The position numbers and the translations under genes are program-made. The notes beneath the pieces were generated by a model. That model worked only from the letters and a program-made list of their open reading frames with translations. It was not told the origin of the DNA and did not search any database. Below, piece by piece: positions 10,572-20,879 of a stretch of DNA of 64,000 nt. Source of the DNA: Phytophthora hibernalis (Eukaryota; Oomycota; Peronosporomycetes; Peronosporales; Peronosporaceae); the NCBI GenBank assembly GCA_012656075.1, contig JAAKBF010000144.1, positions 56,552 to 120,551 of the forward strand, in the 5' to 3' direction. The number at the start of each line of letters is the position of its first letter. Within the stretch, counting starts at the first letter, position 1.

Positions 10572-11037
10572 ATGAACTTACCCTAGTGTTAACTCATACA
10601 ATTGCCGTTCATGTGTAACAAATACAGTATTGTTCACGAGTGTGTTTATTGTACACCTCACCCACAAATACTTAATTCAAGTACTCCGTATCCCCGCCTA
10701 CAGTTTGAGACCAAGACGGCAAGGATGGAAGGGTGCACAAAGCACTACCAGTCAAGATGGAGTTTTGACTACTGACTGGCAAAAATACTCCAAAACATGT
10801 TCTGTCGAAAGGCGTGTGGAAATATTCCCATGAATTGTGCCAATATAGTGTGTTTTGAGAATGGTCTATTTTAGACCTTGTGCAAATCAGCTGGCCAGTT
10901 CTGTCGTATTTGGACGGGTCACTCGAACCATGAGCTGCCATGTTGCTGCTCGCAAATGCATTTGCAATGTGTCACCAGTTAACTACATGTGCACTTGCGC
11001 GTATGTGTGATGACCCCGAAACCGACATGACGAACAA
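10572..11037. other. Spacer without recognised genes
   Basis: Nothing recognisable; small frames on both strands at 10630-10941 lack support. Confidence 0.5.
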
Positions 11038-11042
11038 AGGTA

Positions 11043-11459
11043 TTGTGGACGTGGTGGATCCTCGGAGTTGATGCGATAGTCGCCGTCTGCGGAGCCACTG
11101 GCTACTTCGTGGTCAAGCGAATGGTGAATGATGCGAATCGTTTGAGCCGCAGTGTCACCAACTCGCGAAGATCTCTACAGCAGACGCGTGCTGTGGCATT
11201 TACCCAGAGACAGCAGAATCAAATGTTGATCCTTGTGCGGAGGCAGCACCTTAGTCAACTGCAGCTCGTATGGAATGGAAAGAGCTAATGTTGATACACC
11301 GGCAGGTGATCTAGATGTCGGCAGTGATGGTTTGACGGGGGTCTGAGCAGCCTGGAGACAGTTGAAGAAGCCTATGAAGTCGAAAACAGCGAAGAGGATG
11401 GAGCAGAGGAGGAGATAGCGTTACCGACAGTGCCTACGGACAATACTGCGATTTCGTAA
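11043..11459 (+). pseudogene. Small membrane protein with acidic tail, unknown, frameshifted
   Basis: The first frame (11043-11288) encodes a hydrophobic segment WWILGVDAIVAVCGATGYFVV followed by a basic, Gln-rich helix (about 80 residues in all). I did not find a convincing ATG in frame at the 5' end, so the start is unknown. A shifted frame continues with DTPAGDLDVGSDGLTG, and a further shift gives LSSLETVEEAYEVENSEEDG, ending IALPTVPTDNTAIS at 11459. The second shift falls at a GGGGG run near 11337. The composition flows smoothly across frames, suggesting one gene with two one-base breaks. It converges with the Cys-rich secreted gene on the other strand, overlapping by about 40 bp. Function unknown. 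Confidence 0.45.
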
Positions 11460-11714
11460 ATGAAAGCAATCACCCACGAAACCACGACAGTTGGAGGGGT
11501 AGTTGGGGGCTAACGTCAGGGCAACAGGAAGGCCGTCGATCGCTCTGGCGGTCAGCCAGTTGCCACAGAATTGGCCATGCGCACCATGGTAGACGCGAGA
11601 GCAGTCCCCAGTGTTGGCACATACTTCGCAGCCTGATTGCGTTCCGTTGGATTGACCTGAGGTCGCATGGATCACCACAGCAACCAGCGTCAACAGCCTC
11701 CACAGCCCGATCAT
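11421..11714 (-). pseudogene. Small secreted cysteine-rich protein, frame-disrupted
   Basis: The ATG at 11714 starts a signal peptide (MIGLWRLLTLVAVVIHATS) followed by a Cys-rich region: CEVCANTGDC, then GQFCGNWL. Oomycetes encode a family of small secreted proteins with this opening followed by a CCC-P cluster. Here the expected cluster (CCPDVS) is found in the adjacent frame, and the first frame resumes with YPSNCRG. So the gene appears to leave and re-enter frame, implying two indels that offset each other. If read in one frame, the protein loses its central Cys cluster. The gene lies about 200 bp upstream of IFT22 and is divergently oriented to it. Confidence 0.6.
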
Positions 11715-11913
11715 CGTGATCTCTTGCTTTTTGTCTTCAACAACAATTTGCTTCTGATCACTTTCGCAAGTAGGAACCCCTGTCCCCAACGCTGCATTTT
11801 GAAAGACAATTACAGACCACGACCATAACTACAGAAAGTCACATGAAAAAGGAAACAAACTGCGCCAAGCCAACAAAGCGTCGCGAGTCGCGACGTCTCA
11901 CTCGTCGATTTCA

Positions 11914-12660
11914 ATGGCGCCGCTCAAGATCCTAATCGTCGGTCCCAAGGAGGCTGACAAGTCCACCGTGCGTCGCTGCAATAAACTCCAATGCACTTGC
12001 TTTGATGTTGCACTCACTTCGTGCTCTACTCTTTCAGATTGCCAACTTCCTCGCAGAACACTCGGATCGACTCGGTGGTCAAGAACGATACCAACCCACT
12101 ATCGGAGTGCGGATCCTCGAGCTGGAGAAAGGCAAGGCGAGCGTTGAGATTTGGGATGTATCAGGCGACCAGACGTACGTCTTCTTCACATAGTACTACA
12201 TGTATTATGTGTCTTGGTCTTAGTTGCAACTTTATTTTTCTTCCTGCAGCTACGAAGCTTGCTGGCCGGCCGTCATGAAGGATACGGATGGCGTCATCCT
12301 CGTTTACAAGCCGGAGTCTCACGTCCACGAGAGCGAGGCGATGCTTTGGTTCGTGGTAGCAACAGTGTCGAGTATTTCCAACTACTCCGGAACTAATACT
12401 TTTAAACGACCAGGTACGAGTGGTTCATGCAAAATGCCGGCGGACAGCTCGCAGTGCCTTATTTTTGAGCACTCGACGGGCAGCAACAACGCTGCAATTC
12501 AGGTAGCGCAAAGTCGCGTTTGCCAAGTCACTTGCGTGTCGTCGCGACTACATTCGACACACCCAACGTTTTCAAAAGCGAATTTAGTCGCCTCTCGGCG
12601 ACTGCACTCAACCAGCAGCGCATGAGCAATCGAAAATCAAATGGCGATCATTTAGGGTGT
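11914..12660 (+). pseudogene. IFT22: IFT22/RABL5-like intraflagellar transport GTPase-like protein, three introns, 3' part frameshifted
   Basis: IFT22 is a Rab-like subunit of the IFT-B complex in flagella. Exon 1 (11914-11967) encodes APLKILIVGPKEADKST, a P-loop-like start in which Asp replaces the usual second Gly. Introns: 11968-12037, 12175-12249 and 12349-12413 (70, 75 and 65 bp, all GT..AG). Splicing joins NFLAEHSDR, PTIGVRILELE, SVEIWDVSGDQT, YEACWPAVMKDTDGVILVY and MLWYEWFMQNAGG in one frame, matching the family order. After that, QCLIFEHSTGSN and LRVVATTFDTP require two frame changes (about 12447 and 12500). The C-terminal end is uncertain. The exon/intron structure is intact, so decay is recent or the breaks are sequence errors. 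Confidence 0.8.
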
Positions 12661-13807
12661 AAGTCCACTCCACACGACAATCATGCTCAACGCAAAGGAT
12701 GGACAGCTATACCTTGGTTCAAGAATCTTCGCAAAAATGTCGTTGCGGACCCAAATTCCGTTCTTTCCTGCGCTTAGCAACAAACTAACGGCCGTCATTG
12801 AAGGAAATCGAAGTCCAAGTGACATTATCATCTTCAGAATTCGACTCATGTAGTTTCAGCTGAGAAATAGGGCACCAGAACCTTAAGGAACAGAAACATG
12901 AATGCTTTACTTTCTATGAAAGCTAACCGACGGGCAGACTCAACACAACTGAAAGCAGCGTGCATACACTGTGTCCACCATGTAGACCCGCGGTTGAATA
13001 TTCTAGCACAGACAAACTTTTCCATGCGTAGAAAAATGTAATCAAGGTTAGAATTGCTGCTTTAACGCGCGACCAATTTTTGCGCTGTTTGGACAATTCA
13101 CCAGAAGTGGGAGATCGAATGTGTCCAGTCGGTGTACTTTTCGGATCCAAGTCAACGAGTTTGATGACATTCTAGTGACTCATTATCCATGACCAAGTCT
13201 TCAATGGGAATTCTTACGGAAGGTTCGAAGGTTGGAAGGAACGCATTGATTTTGGAGCAGGATTCTGTTGCCGAAGTCTTCGTGCTCCTCGGCTCGTTTA
13301 ACTCTCGCAGTTGATCGTCTTGTAAAACGGATTATCTATTATGCCGATTGCAACTTGGGTGCACTCTTAATAGGATACTTCCGTAACAACTGTCAAAAAC
13401 AAGTTGTCCTCTGCTGCAACGAGGGTCAGGTATTCATCGGGCGTCAAAATCTATCTGCTGCCACCAACGAGGTTGCTTGATATTATAATACGTGCGATCC
13501 CACTGCATTCCAACGTGTGTGTGTCTGTCGATTTATTTGCTCAGACATCTGCCGATAGGTTGGTGAACTGATAATTCTTGCGATAAGTAGATCTGAACTT
13601 TGCTCAAAACACTCCCGTGATGAGTGCGCAAGTCGTTTTCGAGCCTCTAACTATCGTGGCTGTCTTGACATTTAAGCGCTGACACACTTTGTAATATGAT
13701 CAAGGGTATCCTCCTTAACTTAACGTTGCTCAGAGCTCGACTAGTTTTCAATCGTCGAGTTGCTCTTTAGCCACGCAAATTTGAACGTATAGTCCGTGCC
13801 TAAACGT
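12661..13807. other. Spacer without recognised genes
   Basis: Only short frames; one (13268-13480, + strand) reads RIIYYADCNLGALLIGYF but has no ATG start or family I recognise. Confidence 0.5.
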
Positions 13808-15476
13808 TTAACCTGGGTTAGACAGTTCCATAACAATTGAAGCGCATGGCGTCGTACCGTAATGGTAGAGGGAAGTCTGCGTCGTGTAAAAGACCCACAT
13901 GACAATCGCTGCCTGCACATGAATCATCTGCCGGTCGAGTACGAACGCGAGTTGGTGCAGCGTCGAGAAGTTAAGCCGCCGCTTAAGAGTCTGGCTAAGC
14001 ACGACGAAGGATATGAACTCCACAAGACTGTACAGTAATACGTTTAGCACCGTGTTGGCCAAGTGAGTCGGGTTCATGCTAGCAAGTTGGGTGTAGTAGC
14101 TGCGGTTGGGCATGTGGAAGATGATGACCAAGTACAATGCTGAATCAAGAAGTATGGATCAGTCAGTGACGCCAAAATCCAATCATCGAATTATCAGCAG
14201 CACTTACAATACACGATGGGCGTGATGACCTCCGCAAACGCTGTGAGAATGGAGAACTCAGATGCATACATGAGTTTGCGTACGAGAATGGCGTACTTAC
14301 GCTCGAGCAGCTCGAGCTCGACCACAACACTATCAGGCCCAACCATACATTGAGTTTGAGCGGCCAACTTGTCTGTGATGAGTAGCGGCCCCACTCTGTT
14401 TTGCCGCTGTGGGTTGAGAACTATGCGCGTTGCGCTAGTTCCAACCTGTAGAACTACAGATTTCACCGTGTCAAAGGAGTATCTCTGGAAGATATCGACC
14501 ACTCGAGGTAACATGCTAGCGGTGAAGATGGTACTTCGACGGTCAAATACTTCAGACGCGCTTTCGTCATTCATCCTCAGAGCAATTATCTTGTTCGTCG
14601 TTGCTGCTATTTTCTTGCGAATGGCGTCAATGTCTCGGACCATGAGCACCACCTGCACCGTGTTGGCAACCATAAGCCCACCCGTCGTTGTGAGCGAGGG
14701 TTCGAACTGCATACAGAAGTTAACGAAAAGTGCGTTGACGAGGTCGGCGTTGAAGACCACGACGATCGTGATGCAATCGCCGCTGGCCGATCGACACAAG
14801 TAGTAGACAAAAACCCTGTAGATGAACTTGAGTACTGGCAGCATAAGCGTAAACACAGCGCGCTCGAAACCGGGGCGCACGCGAACGAACACGAAGTAGA
14901 AGAGCGGATAGCCGTGAATGAGAAAGCCGTGACAGACGCAAATTAAACTCCCATCAACCATCTTCCAGAGCAGACTGACGTTGTGACGCATGTGGGTACC
15001 ATATAATGACCAACGCAGAGAACATGAACCCCATATACGGGAGCCCCATCAGGTGAATGGTGAACGGCACGGGAAGCCGATCCACCCGGCGTAGAGTATT
15101 TCGATACCCGTAGACGCGGCCCCGACTAGCACCGCGCTGACGATGAGTTGCGTCTTGGAAAGTGATAATTGGGGCATTCGTTCGCTCATCATAGCAGGCT
15201 CCACATCGTGAACGAGAGGAAAAAGCGGCCGAAGAACGTTTTGTTGTTGGCAATGCCGTGGGAGGGTGGGGACAGGTTGACTGTCTCCGGTAGGCAGATG
15301 TAAATGAGGCATGGCAGCGGTGTGAACAGGATCACGGCCACGATGCGCCACCAGGGCGTGGTGGTGGTGTATACGTGCAGTGCAAACACGCGGGCGGAGG
15401 AATACTCGCCTTTGAGCTCCACTTGAGCAATGCCCCAAACGTTGATAAAGGGCGCGAGCAGCCTTCTGATGCCCAT
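13808..15476 (-). pseudogene. Oomycete polytopic membrane protein, one intron, several frameshifts
   Basis: Successive frames on the minus strand give one continuous multi-span protein: from the ATG at 15476 (MGIRRLLAPFINVWG, then WWRIVAVILFTPLPCLIYI), through LSLSKTQLIVSAVLVGAAS, then LPYMGFMFSALVII, then the long 14194-14991 piece, and the last exon to 13808. At least six hydrophobic helices are visible. A 68-bp intron at 14140-14207 (GTAAGT..TTCAG) joins VIYS to LYLVIIF in frame. Three one-base breaks lie near 15190, 15070 and 14980. The layout resembles an oomycete-specific family of large membrane proteins of unknown function. A second fragment of the same family lies at 49158-49640. Confidence 0.6.
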
Positions 15477-15656
15477 GATTGTGATCTCACAATGACCCTA
15501 CGACATTCTCACCCTAGACGCAAATAACGTCCAGGGTTTCCTAAAAATATATGGCAATATCAATAATTGCCCTATTTTACCATACAATAATGTTTCTAGA
15601 TGACAGCGAAACCCGCTCAATAACTTATTTCAATGGTGCCGGTGGGTCATAATACT

Positions 15657-17192
15657 TCAGTACTTTAACTTCCTGGTTTCGGCCGAAACCACGCTGGACT
15701 GTTTGCTGTTGAAAGCCTCTGAAGCTAACGAGTCTGCAGCTGTATTGAACTCTCGGATCACGTGGAGATATTTCACCGACCGAAGCTTGGCTGTGAGTTC
15801 TCGGTGGTGGTTGAGTTGGGTCGTCGGGGTTTCCTTCCGACAGGCCATCACCCCTAGGGACTGCTGGATTGCGAGTCTCGAGTCTCCCACCACAATTAAA
15901 TCCTCGGTGCCGTGCTCCAGCGCTGTCAAGACATTATTGTTCATACCTGTGTACTCAGCGAGGTTTACTGTGGTGGTCTCGAGATAAGCACTCGCAGCCG
16001 TCACTACCGTCCATTCTGGTAATTTCCATAATATCCATGAGCAACTGCCATACCCGCCATTCTTCTTCGTCTTGGCTGAGCTATCAAAACACATAACTAA
16101 GCCGTTGTAAGTCCTCGGTAGACATGCGTATAGCAAGTGTGGATCCATTCGAGCAGTCGGCGACCCTCGTGACGGTGGTGTCACCGGGGCCAACGAGTCT
16201 TCGAGCTCAACAAAACTGGTAAGCCCATCATGTAGAAGCTGAGCAAAAGCACAATCGCGTTCCTTGACTCGGTAAATCTTCAGGTGCCACGGGGACAACA
16301 TGACTGCGAAGTGGGTCGTACGACCGAACGATCTCTTCGACTTACGTACCCACTGCAGTGTCGAGAACCGAGTGTAGACATGGATAGTCCGCCCGACCAG
16401 TTGGGTGTAACACACTTTCAACAGTAACAACAAAGCTAACACCTCCTTCTCGGCCGGGTGGTGATTCATCTCGGCGACTTTCAGTTCGCGGCCGCAGGAC
16501 CGCACGGGGTGCAACTTATCGTCTGCAACCTTCTGTTGTAGCACCGCGATGCTCTGGTGAGCTGCGGATGAGTTCCCTGCCTGTGTGAAATCCTCATCCT
16601 TAAGTTGGTACAGGGCAGCTCCGTAGACTGCAAAGTCTTGGATGAATCTGCTGAAATAGTTCAACGCACCGAGGAATGACTGCATTCCTTTCTTCGATGA
16701 CAGGAACGGCAGCTCCGTCACTGTCTTCAACTTCTTTGGATCGGCCCGAATGCCGTCGACCGACACCTCATGCGACAGAAAATCCACTCGGCCTTGTACG
16801 AAAATGCTTTTCGTGAAACTCACGCTGATCCGACACTCAGCGAACCGTTTAAACAGTCGGTCCAAGGTTGCTAGACAAGACTCGAAAGTCTCGGAGCCGA
16901 AACAAATATCGTCAACGAACGACCGCCGGTCGAACACTGGCACACGAGGATTCATCTGCTTCCCTGTGGAGAACATATCCGCTACAGGGCTATTCACCAG
17001 TTGGGTCACAGCGTCGAGCGTCACCGAGGACTCGCGGTCGGCCTCGAACTTGGTCGGAAAAGGGGTCGAGACCTCGGGCAGTCGTGCAGAACAGTCGGTC
17101 ACCCCTGTTCTTGCTGTTTCAGCGGCTGCTTTAGCCGACCGCATCAACTCAGATAGCTGGGCCCAACCGCCCTTGGGCTGAACGAACCCCAT
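15657..17192 (-). CDS. RT palm/thumb, dead RNase H and second (archaeal-type) RNase H, 511 codons open
   Basis: An uninterrupted frame from element II. The catalytic box is F-V-D-D-I-C-F (in RRSFVDDICFGS), followed by the thumb (VDFLSHEVSVDGI, then GMQSFLGALNYFSRFIQDFA). The first RNase H is degenerate: the TDAS segment is missing and the TDHS position reads TRFS, so it cannot be catalytic. The C-terminal 120 residues form a second RNase H with MCFDSSAK (Asp), NLAEYTG (Glu), VVGDSRLAI (Asp) and AADSLASEAF (Asp), which looks intact. A segment of about 80 residues is inserted between the RT region MPFGLKNA (upstream frame) and FVDD. The frame may continue from 17144-17449 by a shift. Confidence 0.85.
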   Translation of the reverse strand: MGFVQPKGGWAQLSELMRSAKAAAETARTGVTDCSARLPEVSTPFPTKFEADRESSVTLDAVTQLVNSPVADMFSTGKQMNPRVPVFDRRSFVDDICFGSETFESCLATLDRLFKRFAECRISVSFTKSIFVQGRVDFLSHEVSVDGIRADPKKLKTVTELPFLSSKKGMQSFLGALNYFSRFIQDFAVYGAALYQLKDEDFTQAGNSSAAHQSIAVLQQKVADDKLHPVRSCGRELKVAEMNHHPAEKEVLALLLLLKVCYTQLVGRTIHVYTRFSTLQWVRKSKRSFGRTTHFAVMLSPWHLKIYRVKERDCAFAQLLHDGLTSFVELEDSLAPVTPPSRGSPTARMDPHLLYACLPRTYNGLVMCFDSSAKTKKNGGYGSCSWILWKLPEWTVVTAASAYLETTTVNLAEYTGMNNNVLTALEHGTEDLIVVGDSRLAIQQSLGVMACRKETPTTQLNHHRELTAKLRSVKYLHVIREFNTAADSLASEAFNSKQSSVVSAETRKLKY

Positions 17193-17778
17193 AGAGCGTT
17201 ATCAATAATTCGTTGGTAAATCATCTGTGCATTCTTCAGGCCAAACGGCATTCGTAGCCACTCAAATGGCCGAGTGCACACACGAAAGCCGATATTTTCC
17301 GAGCTCTCATCGACATCATATTCGCCCAGAACCCGCTGGCTGCATCTAAGGAGCAGAACCACAGGTAGGCCTCCAGGCCAGTTAGTAAATCGTCGACCAA
17401 CGGCATGGCATACTCCATAATCGCGTTCACCATCTTGTAATCGATGCACAGACGAATATCAACGCCGTTCTTCTTCAACACGATCACAATCGGGGATGTC
17501 CAAGGGCTGCCCGATAATGCCACCAACCGAGCCTTCAACAAGCCTTTCAGTAACTCGTATAGCTTCTTCAGGTGTTTCAGCGGTGTACGCCGAGCACTTT
17601 GTTTAATCGGAGGGTGCCCCTGTATATCGATATCACACACCACGCCATAGGCTGGCAGGGGCAGAGCATTTCCGCTCGAAATCATTATCTTCTCGTACTT
17701 CTTCAACACGTCGATCAACGTTCGTTGTTGCTCGGACGTAGCCTTCGGGTTCACTACGTTGGGTCCTGTATAATCCAA
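17144..17778 (-). pseudogene. RT fingers/palm of Gypsy element II, frameshifted
   Basis: Frame 17778-17236 contains PWTSPIVIVLKKNGVDIRL, CIDYKMVNAI, MPLVDDLL and FCSLDAASGFW, the usual RT blocks 1-4. A frame change near 17290 moves to 17449-17144, giving FEWLRMPFGLKNAQMIYQ. A further change leads into the 511-codon frame with FVDD. Read together, the RT order is complete but broken twice. Confidence 0.8.
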
Positions 17779-17847
17779 AACCGTCTCCGAAGCTTCGGTC
17801 AGGCAGGCAGGAATGCCAACTCATGGGCGTAGTCCGTCAACTCCATT

Positions 17848-18444
17848 TTATTTGCCACATGCTCGGCTATACTCGTCAATTTCGATAGCATCGCCAGCTG
17901 AAACGCATGTCAGAAGCGCTACGAACACAGACTCCAGACGGGCTTCCGACTCTTCGGTGGCCGTGGGTTCCGGTACCTCACAGTTAATTTCATCGCCGTC
18001 ACCCCTGGCCCAGGATTCGGACGTGGTCGAGCCTTCTCCTTCCTCGGCCCCAATGTCTGCAGCCACCATACCCGAGGTTACCACAGTAACGGTTACTGTC
18101 GGTTGGTCGCATCCACTCGGCCGTACGTGGCCCTCTTCAACACTTGGAGGACTGGCCACCCGGTGACTATCTTGGTGCATTATCGGACGGGAAAGAATCT
18201 TCCGTGGTGTCGGATAATCTCGCCGCTCGACTGCTGGTGATTGACTGGCTAACCCTCGCTCGTACAGCTTGCCGTCACGCTTTAGCAACGTGTCATCCCG
18301 GCACTCGGCGTACGCCAGCACTTGCCATTCGTCGTACTTCGCCGACCTAACCGGGTGTAGCCACGCCCTTGCGGGGATCACCACGCGGTACCCATAATAC
18401 CACCGGTTCGTGGTTTGTACAGTGAGCAACCCTCGGTGACACAT
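17848..18444 (-). pseudogene. Protease-RT linker of Gypsy element II
   Basis: The 198-residue open frame aligns in order with the linker of element III: a region near RSAKYDEWQVLAYAE (III: GSRRYAEWQNLAFQA), then TPRKILSRPI (III: TPTKILRRDS), then an acidic, Ser/Thr/Glu-rich stretch. It has no catalytic motif. The start is close to the head-to-head junction, so the protease core itself was lost. Confidence 0.6.
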
Positions 18445-18692
18445 TAGTCAGCCGGATAATCGCAGGTTGTCCTCGCTGAAACATCGTCACTGTCGGCACG
18501 AGGTTCCCGATGGCGAACCCACACCTCGTGGGTGTTCAGAGATGTGCATCGTCGAGGTAGTTTTAACTCGTGCCTCTCTCGCCCGGCGACTGACAATAAT
18601 CTTATGTATTTGTAAAACGGAGTTAATCGAGCTCAACCGAATCGACGAAGTCATTTACGAGCCTTCGCCTGAGGCCGCCACACCAACACTCG

Positions 18693-19415
18693 GTGAGGCG
18701 GCCCCCAACGAAAGAGCGTCTGTCAACCTATCCCGGACTCGTATGGCCCGCCAAGTACCCTGTAACAAATCTTTTTCGATTTTGTGAGGACGTGCCGGAT
18801 TACATAACTGTCACGACCGATCGACGAGCTAGAGCACAGAAGAAGCGTGTCCGGTTTGCGAGCGAGCCCTCGGTGATGGGCCAGGACGACGAAACACGAC
18901 GAAACGAAGCAGGTGAGGTAGCCTCAGAGACTCGGAACGAAGCAGAAAGCGAGCCACCAACGACTGAGGCAAGCATCAGAGCACCAAATGCAAACGATGT
19001 CGACCCGGTAACCATTCAAGAAGAACGAAGACGAAGGATATCCGCTGACCAGGACGAGGAGCTGAGGTGGGCAAACCTCCATGCCGTTCTCCGAGGCGAG
19101 GAAGCCAGCCTGAGTTACAGTGCAGCGAGAGATGCATGCAAAATGGCCGACAAGTTTGTGTTAAGCGAAGACGATGTGCTGTATATTACCGGAGCGAGCC
19201 GTCGATGGGGTAATGAAAACCGAGAGGAGACCAAGATGCGTATGGTGGTGCCCACAACGATGATTCAGGAAGTATTACAGAGCTGTCATGACTCGTTAGA
19301 AGGTGGCCACCAAGGCATCGGTCGAACATACCACCGAGCGAAAATGGATTATTATTGGATCGGACTGTACGCGGACGTTGAGCAGCATGTGCGGTCCTGC
19401 CCTGACTGTAGATGA
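18693..19415 (+). pseudogene. Integrase N-terminal extension and HHCC zinc domain, element II
   Basis: An acidic/basic extension (KKRVRFASEPSV, then ELRWANLHAVLRGE) leads to the zinc domain QSCHDSLEGGHQGIGRTYHR, with CPDC at the end (His, His, Cys, Cys). The same arrangement appears in element III at 28.9 kb. The frame ends at 19415 immediately after CPDCR. Confidence 0.8.
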
Positions 19416-20017
19416 AGCAAAAGTCGGCTATAGCTCAGAGGGTACTCGCCAGGGAATGTACTAGCCGAGAGACCATTCCAGCTGCTGTCGATGGGCTTTG
19501 TCATACCATTACTGAAGTCTCGGCGAGGGAATACTGCGCTGCTACTGTTTCAATGCTCGTTCACAGGATTCGTTATGGGAAAGCCATGTCAGACACTACC
19601 GCATTAAAAGTTGCTCAGGCGTTCGAAGAGTGTGTCTACCGAAGGTTCGGAGCGCCAACGATGATCCGCCATGACCGAGACCCTTGGTTTATGAGCGAGG
19701 TTTTCCAAGCATTTGCCGGGATGACGCAATCTCGGTCTAGGACCACGTTGAGTTATCGTCCGCAAGCAAACGGGCAGCAGGAACGATCAGTCAAGACCGC
19801 CATGCAGTCAGTGCGAGTGTATGCGGAAGACCCGCTGCAACAAAACTGGGACGAGATTGCTGAACGACTGGTCTTTGCGATAAACAACTCTCAAGACAGC
19901 ACTCGGAAAGAAACTCCGTTCTACCTCGTTCATGGATGGGATGCTCGGTCTACGCTGCGAGCGATGTCGCCGTCGCTCAAACAATGTTCCCGAGGTCAAA
20001 CTGATGCGCTAGCGTAG
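19412..20017 (+). pseudogene. Integrase catalytic core of element II, first Asp changed
   Basis: The second Asp is in MIRHDRDPWFMSEVFQAFAG and Glu in RPQANGQQERSVKTAMQSV. In the adjacent frame (about 19480-19580) the first catalytic block reads FQLLSMGFVIPL, where the family has Asp in place of Gly, then LLLFQCSFTGFVMGKAM. Both a frameshift and the missing Asp make this copy inactive. The frame continues to WDARSTLRAMSPSL. Confidence 0.8.
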
Positions 20018-20346
20018 CGTCGAGAAGTGAACCGACAACAAGAAATTGCATGGAAAATGGCGATGGAATACCAGAAGGTCGAGAAGGCTCGGAGAGCCCG
20101 CGAGCACAATGAGTCGCCCAACCGACGTGAAGCAGCAGCAGGACCGAGGATTCCAGCGAAGGACAGCGAGAACGACGTAGCACCGAATCGCGACGAGTCA
20201 GAGGTACCATTGAATTCCAAAAGACAGGGAGCAACGGCGGAAGCCGATGGCAACGAAACCTCGGATACTGGGCAAGAAGAGACTGGGGCAACTCCCGAAA
20301 CTACTGAGGAAGCACCGAGGTCTCTGTTCAAGCCTGGGAGCTGGAT

Positions 20347-20870
20347 GTGGCTCTACATGAAACGCGGACACCAGGATTGACCAAGAAGTTAGCGCACCGA
20401 TGGCACGGACCATTCCGGGTCAAGGAGAAGGTTGAAGAGTTCGCGTATGAGTTAGAGTTGCCGGATCGAAGTGGTTATCGGTTCTACCCAGTGGTGCATA
20501 TTACACGGCTCAAGGCGGTGAATGAGTGCGGCGACCGACCGAGAGGCCGATTGGTGACGGGGGTGACCGAGGATTCAAGAGCCGACTTCGATGAGAACCT
20601 GTTGCCGGAAGATAGCTTTGAACCCGACCGAGTAGAGGGTGAATATGAAGTGGAGGCTATTTTGGACGATCGCACACCACTAACGACGAGCACTAACCGC
20701 GCTGTCAGAGAGTTCTAGGTGAAGTGGGTCGGCTTTGATGAGCCTACCTGAAAACTAGCATTGAATTTGTCATGCGGAGGGTTGCTCTACGACTATCTGC
20801 GAGCCCAACGCAGCGAACGACGACTCCCGATAGTTCAGGTGGCCGACGAGGACTAACTCGGAACGCTGCC
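20347..20870 (+). pseudogene. Post-integrase region and chromodomain of element II
   Basis: The block HRWHGPFRVKEKVEEFAYEL, then YPVVHITRLK, is the usual segment before a chromodomain. The chromodomain follows as EYEVEAILDDR, a short loop, and REF-stop-VKWVGFDEPT, with TAG at 20716-20718 where other chromodomains have a Leu. Chromodomains steer integration toward marked chromatin. The C-terminal extension (SERRLPIVQVADED) continues to about 20870. Confidence 0.72.
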
Positions 20871-20879
20871 GAAGATTGA

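Larger units (their letters stand above)
15657..18444 (-). mobile_element. Ty3/Gypsy II, protease-linker/RT/RNase H half, minus strand
   Basis: Reading right to left: a protease-RT linker (18444-17848, with TPRKILSRPI as in element III), RT (17778-17144), and the long frame 17192-15657 with RT palm, degenerate Gypsy RNase H and an added second RNase H. The order stops after the second RNase H. The integrase and chromodomain that should follow lie on the opposite strand starting at about 18.6 kb, so the two halves are head to head. Gag and the active-site part of the protease are missing. Confidence 0.85.
18580..20870 (+). mobile_element. Ty3/Gypsy II, integrase-chromodomain half, plus strand
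   Basis: From about 18.69 kb the + strand reads an integrase N-terminal extension, an HHCC domain (19.3-19.4 kb), the catalytic core (19.4-20.0 kb), the post-integrase region and a chromodomain ending near 20.87 kb. It is closely related in sequence order to element III. It directly abuts the oppositely oriented RT half of a related element; the join lies between about 18.45 and 18.69 kb. Confidence 0.8.
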
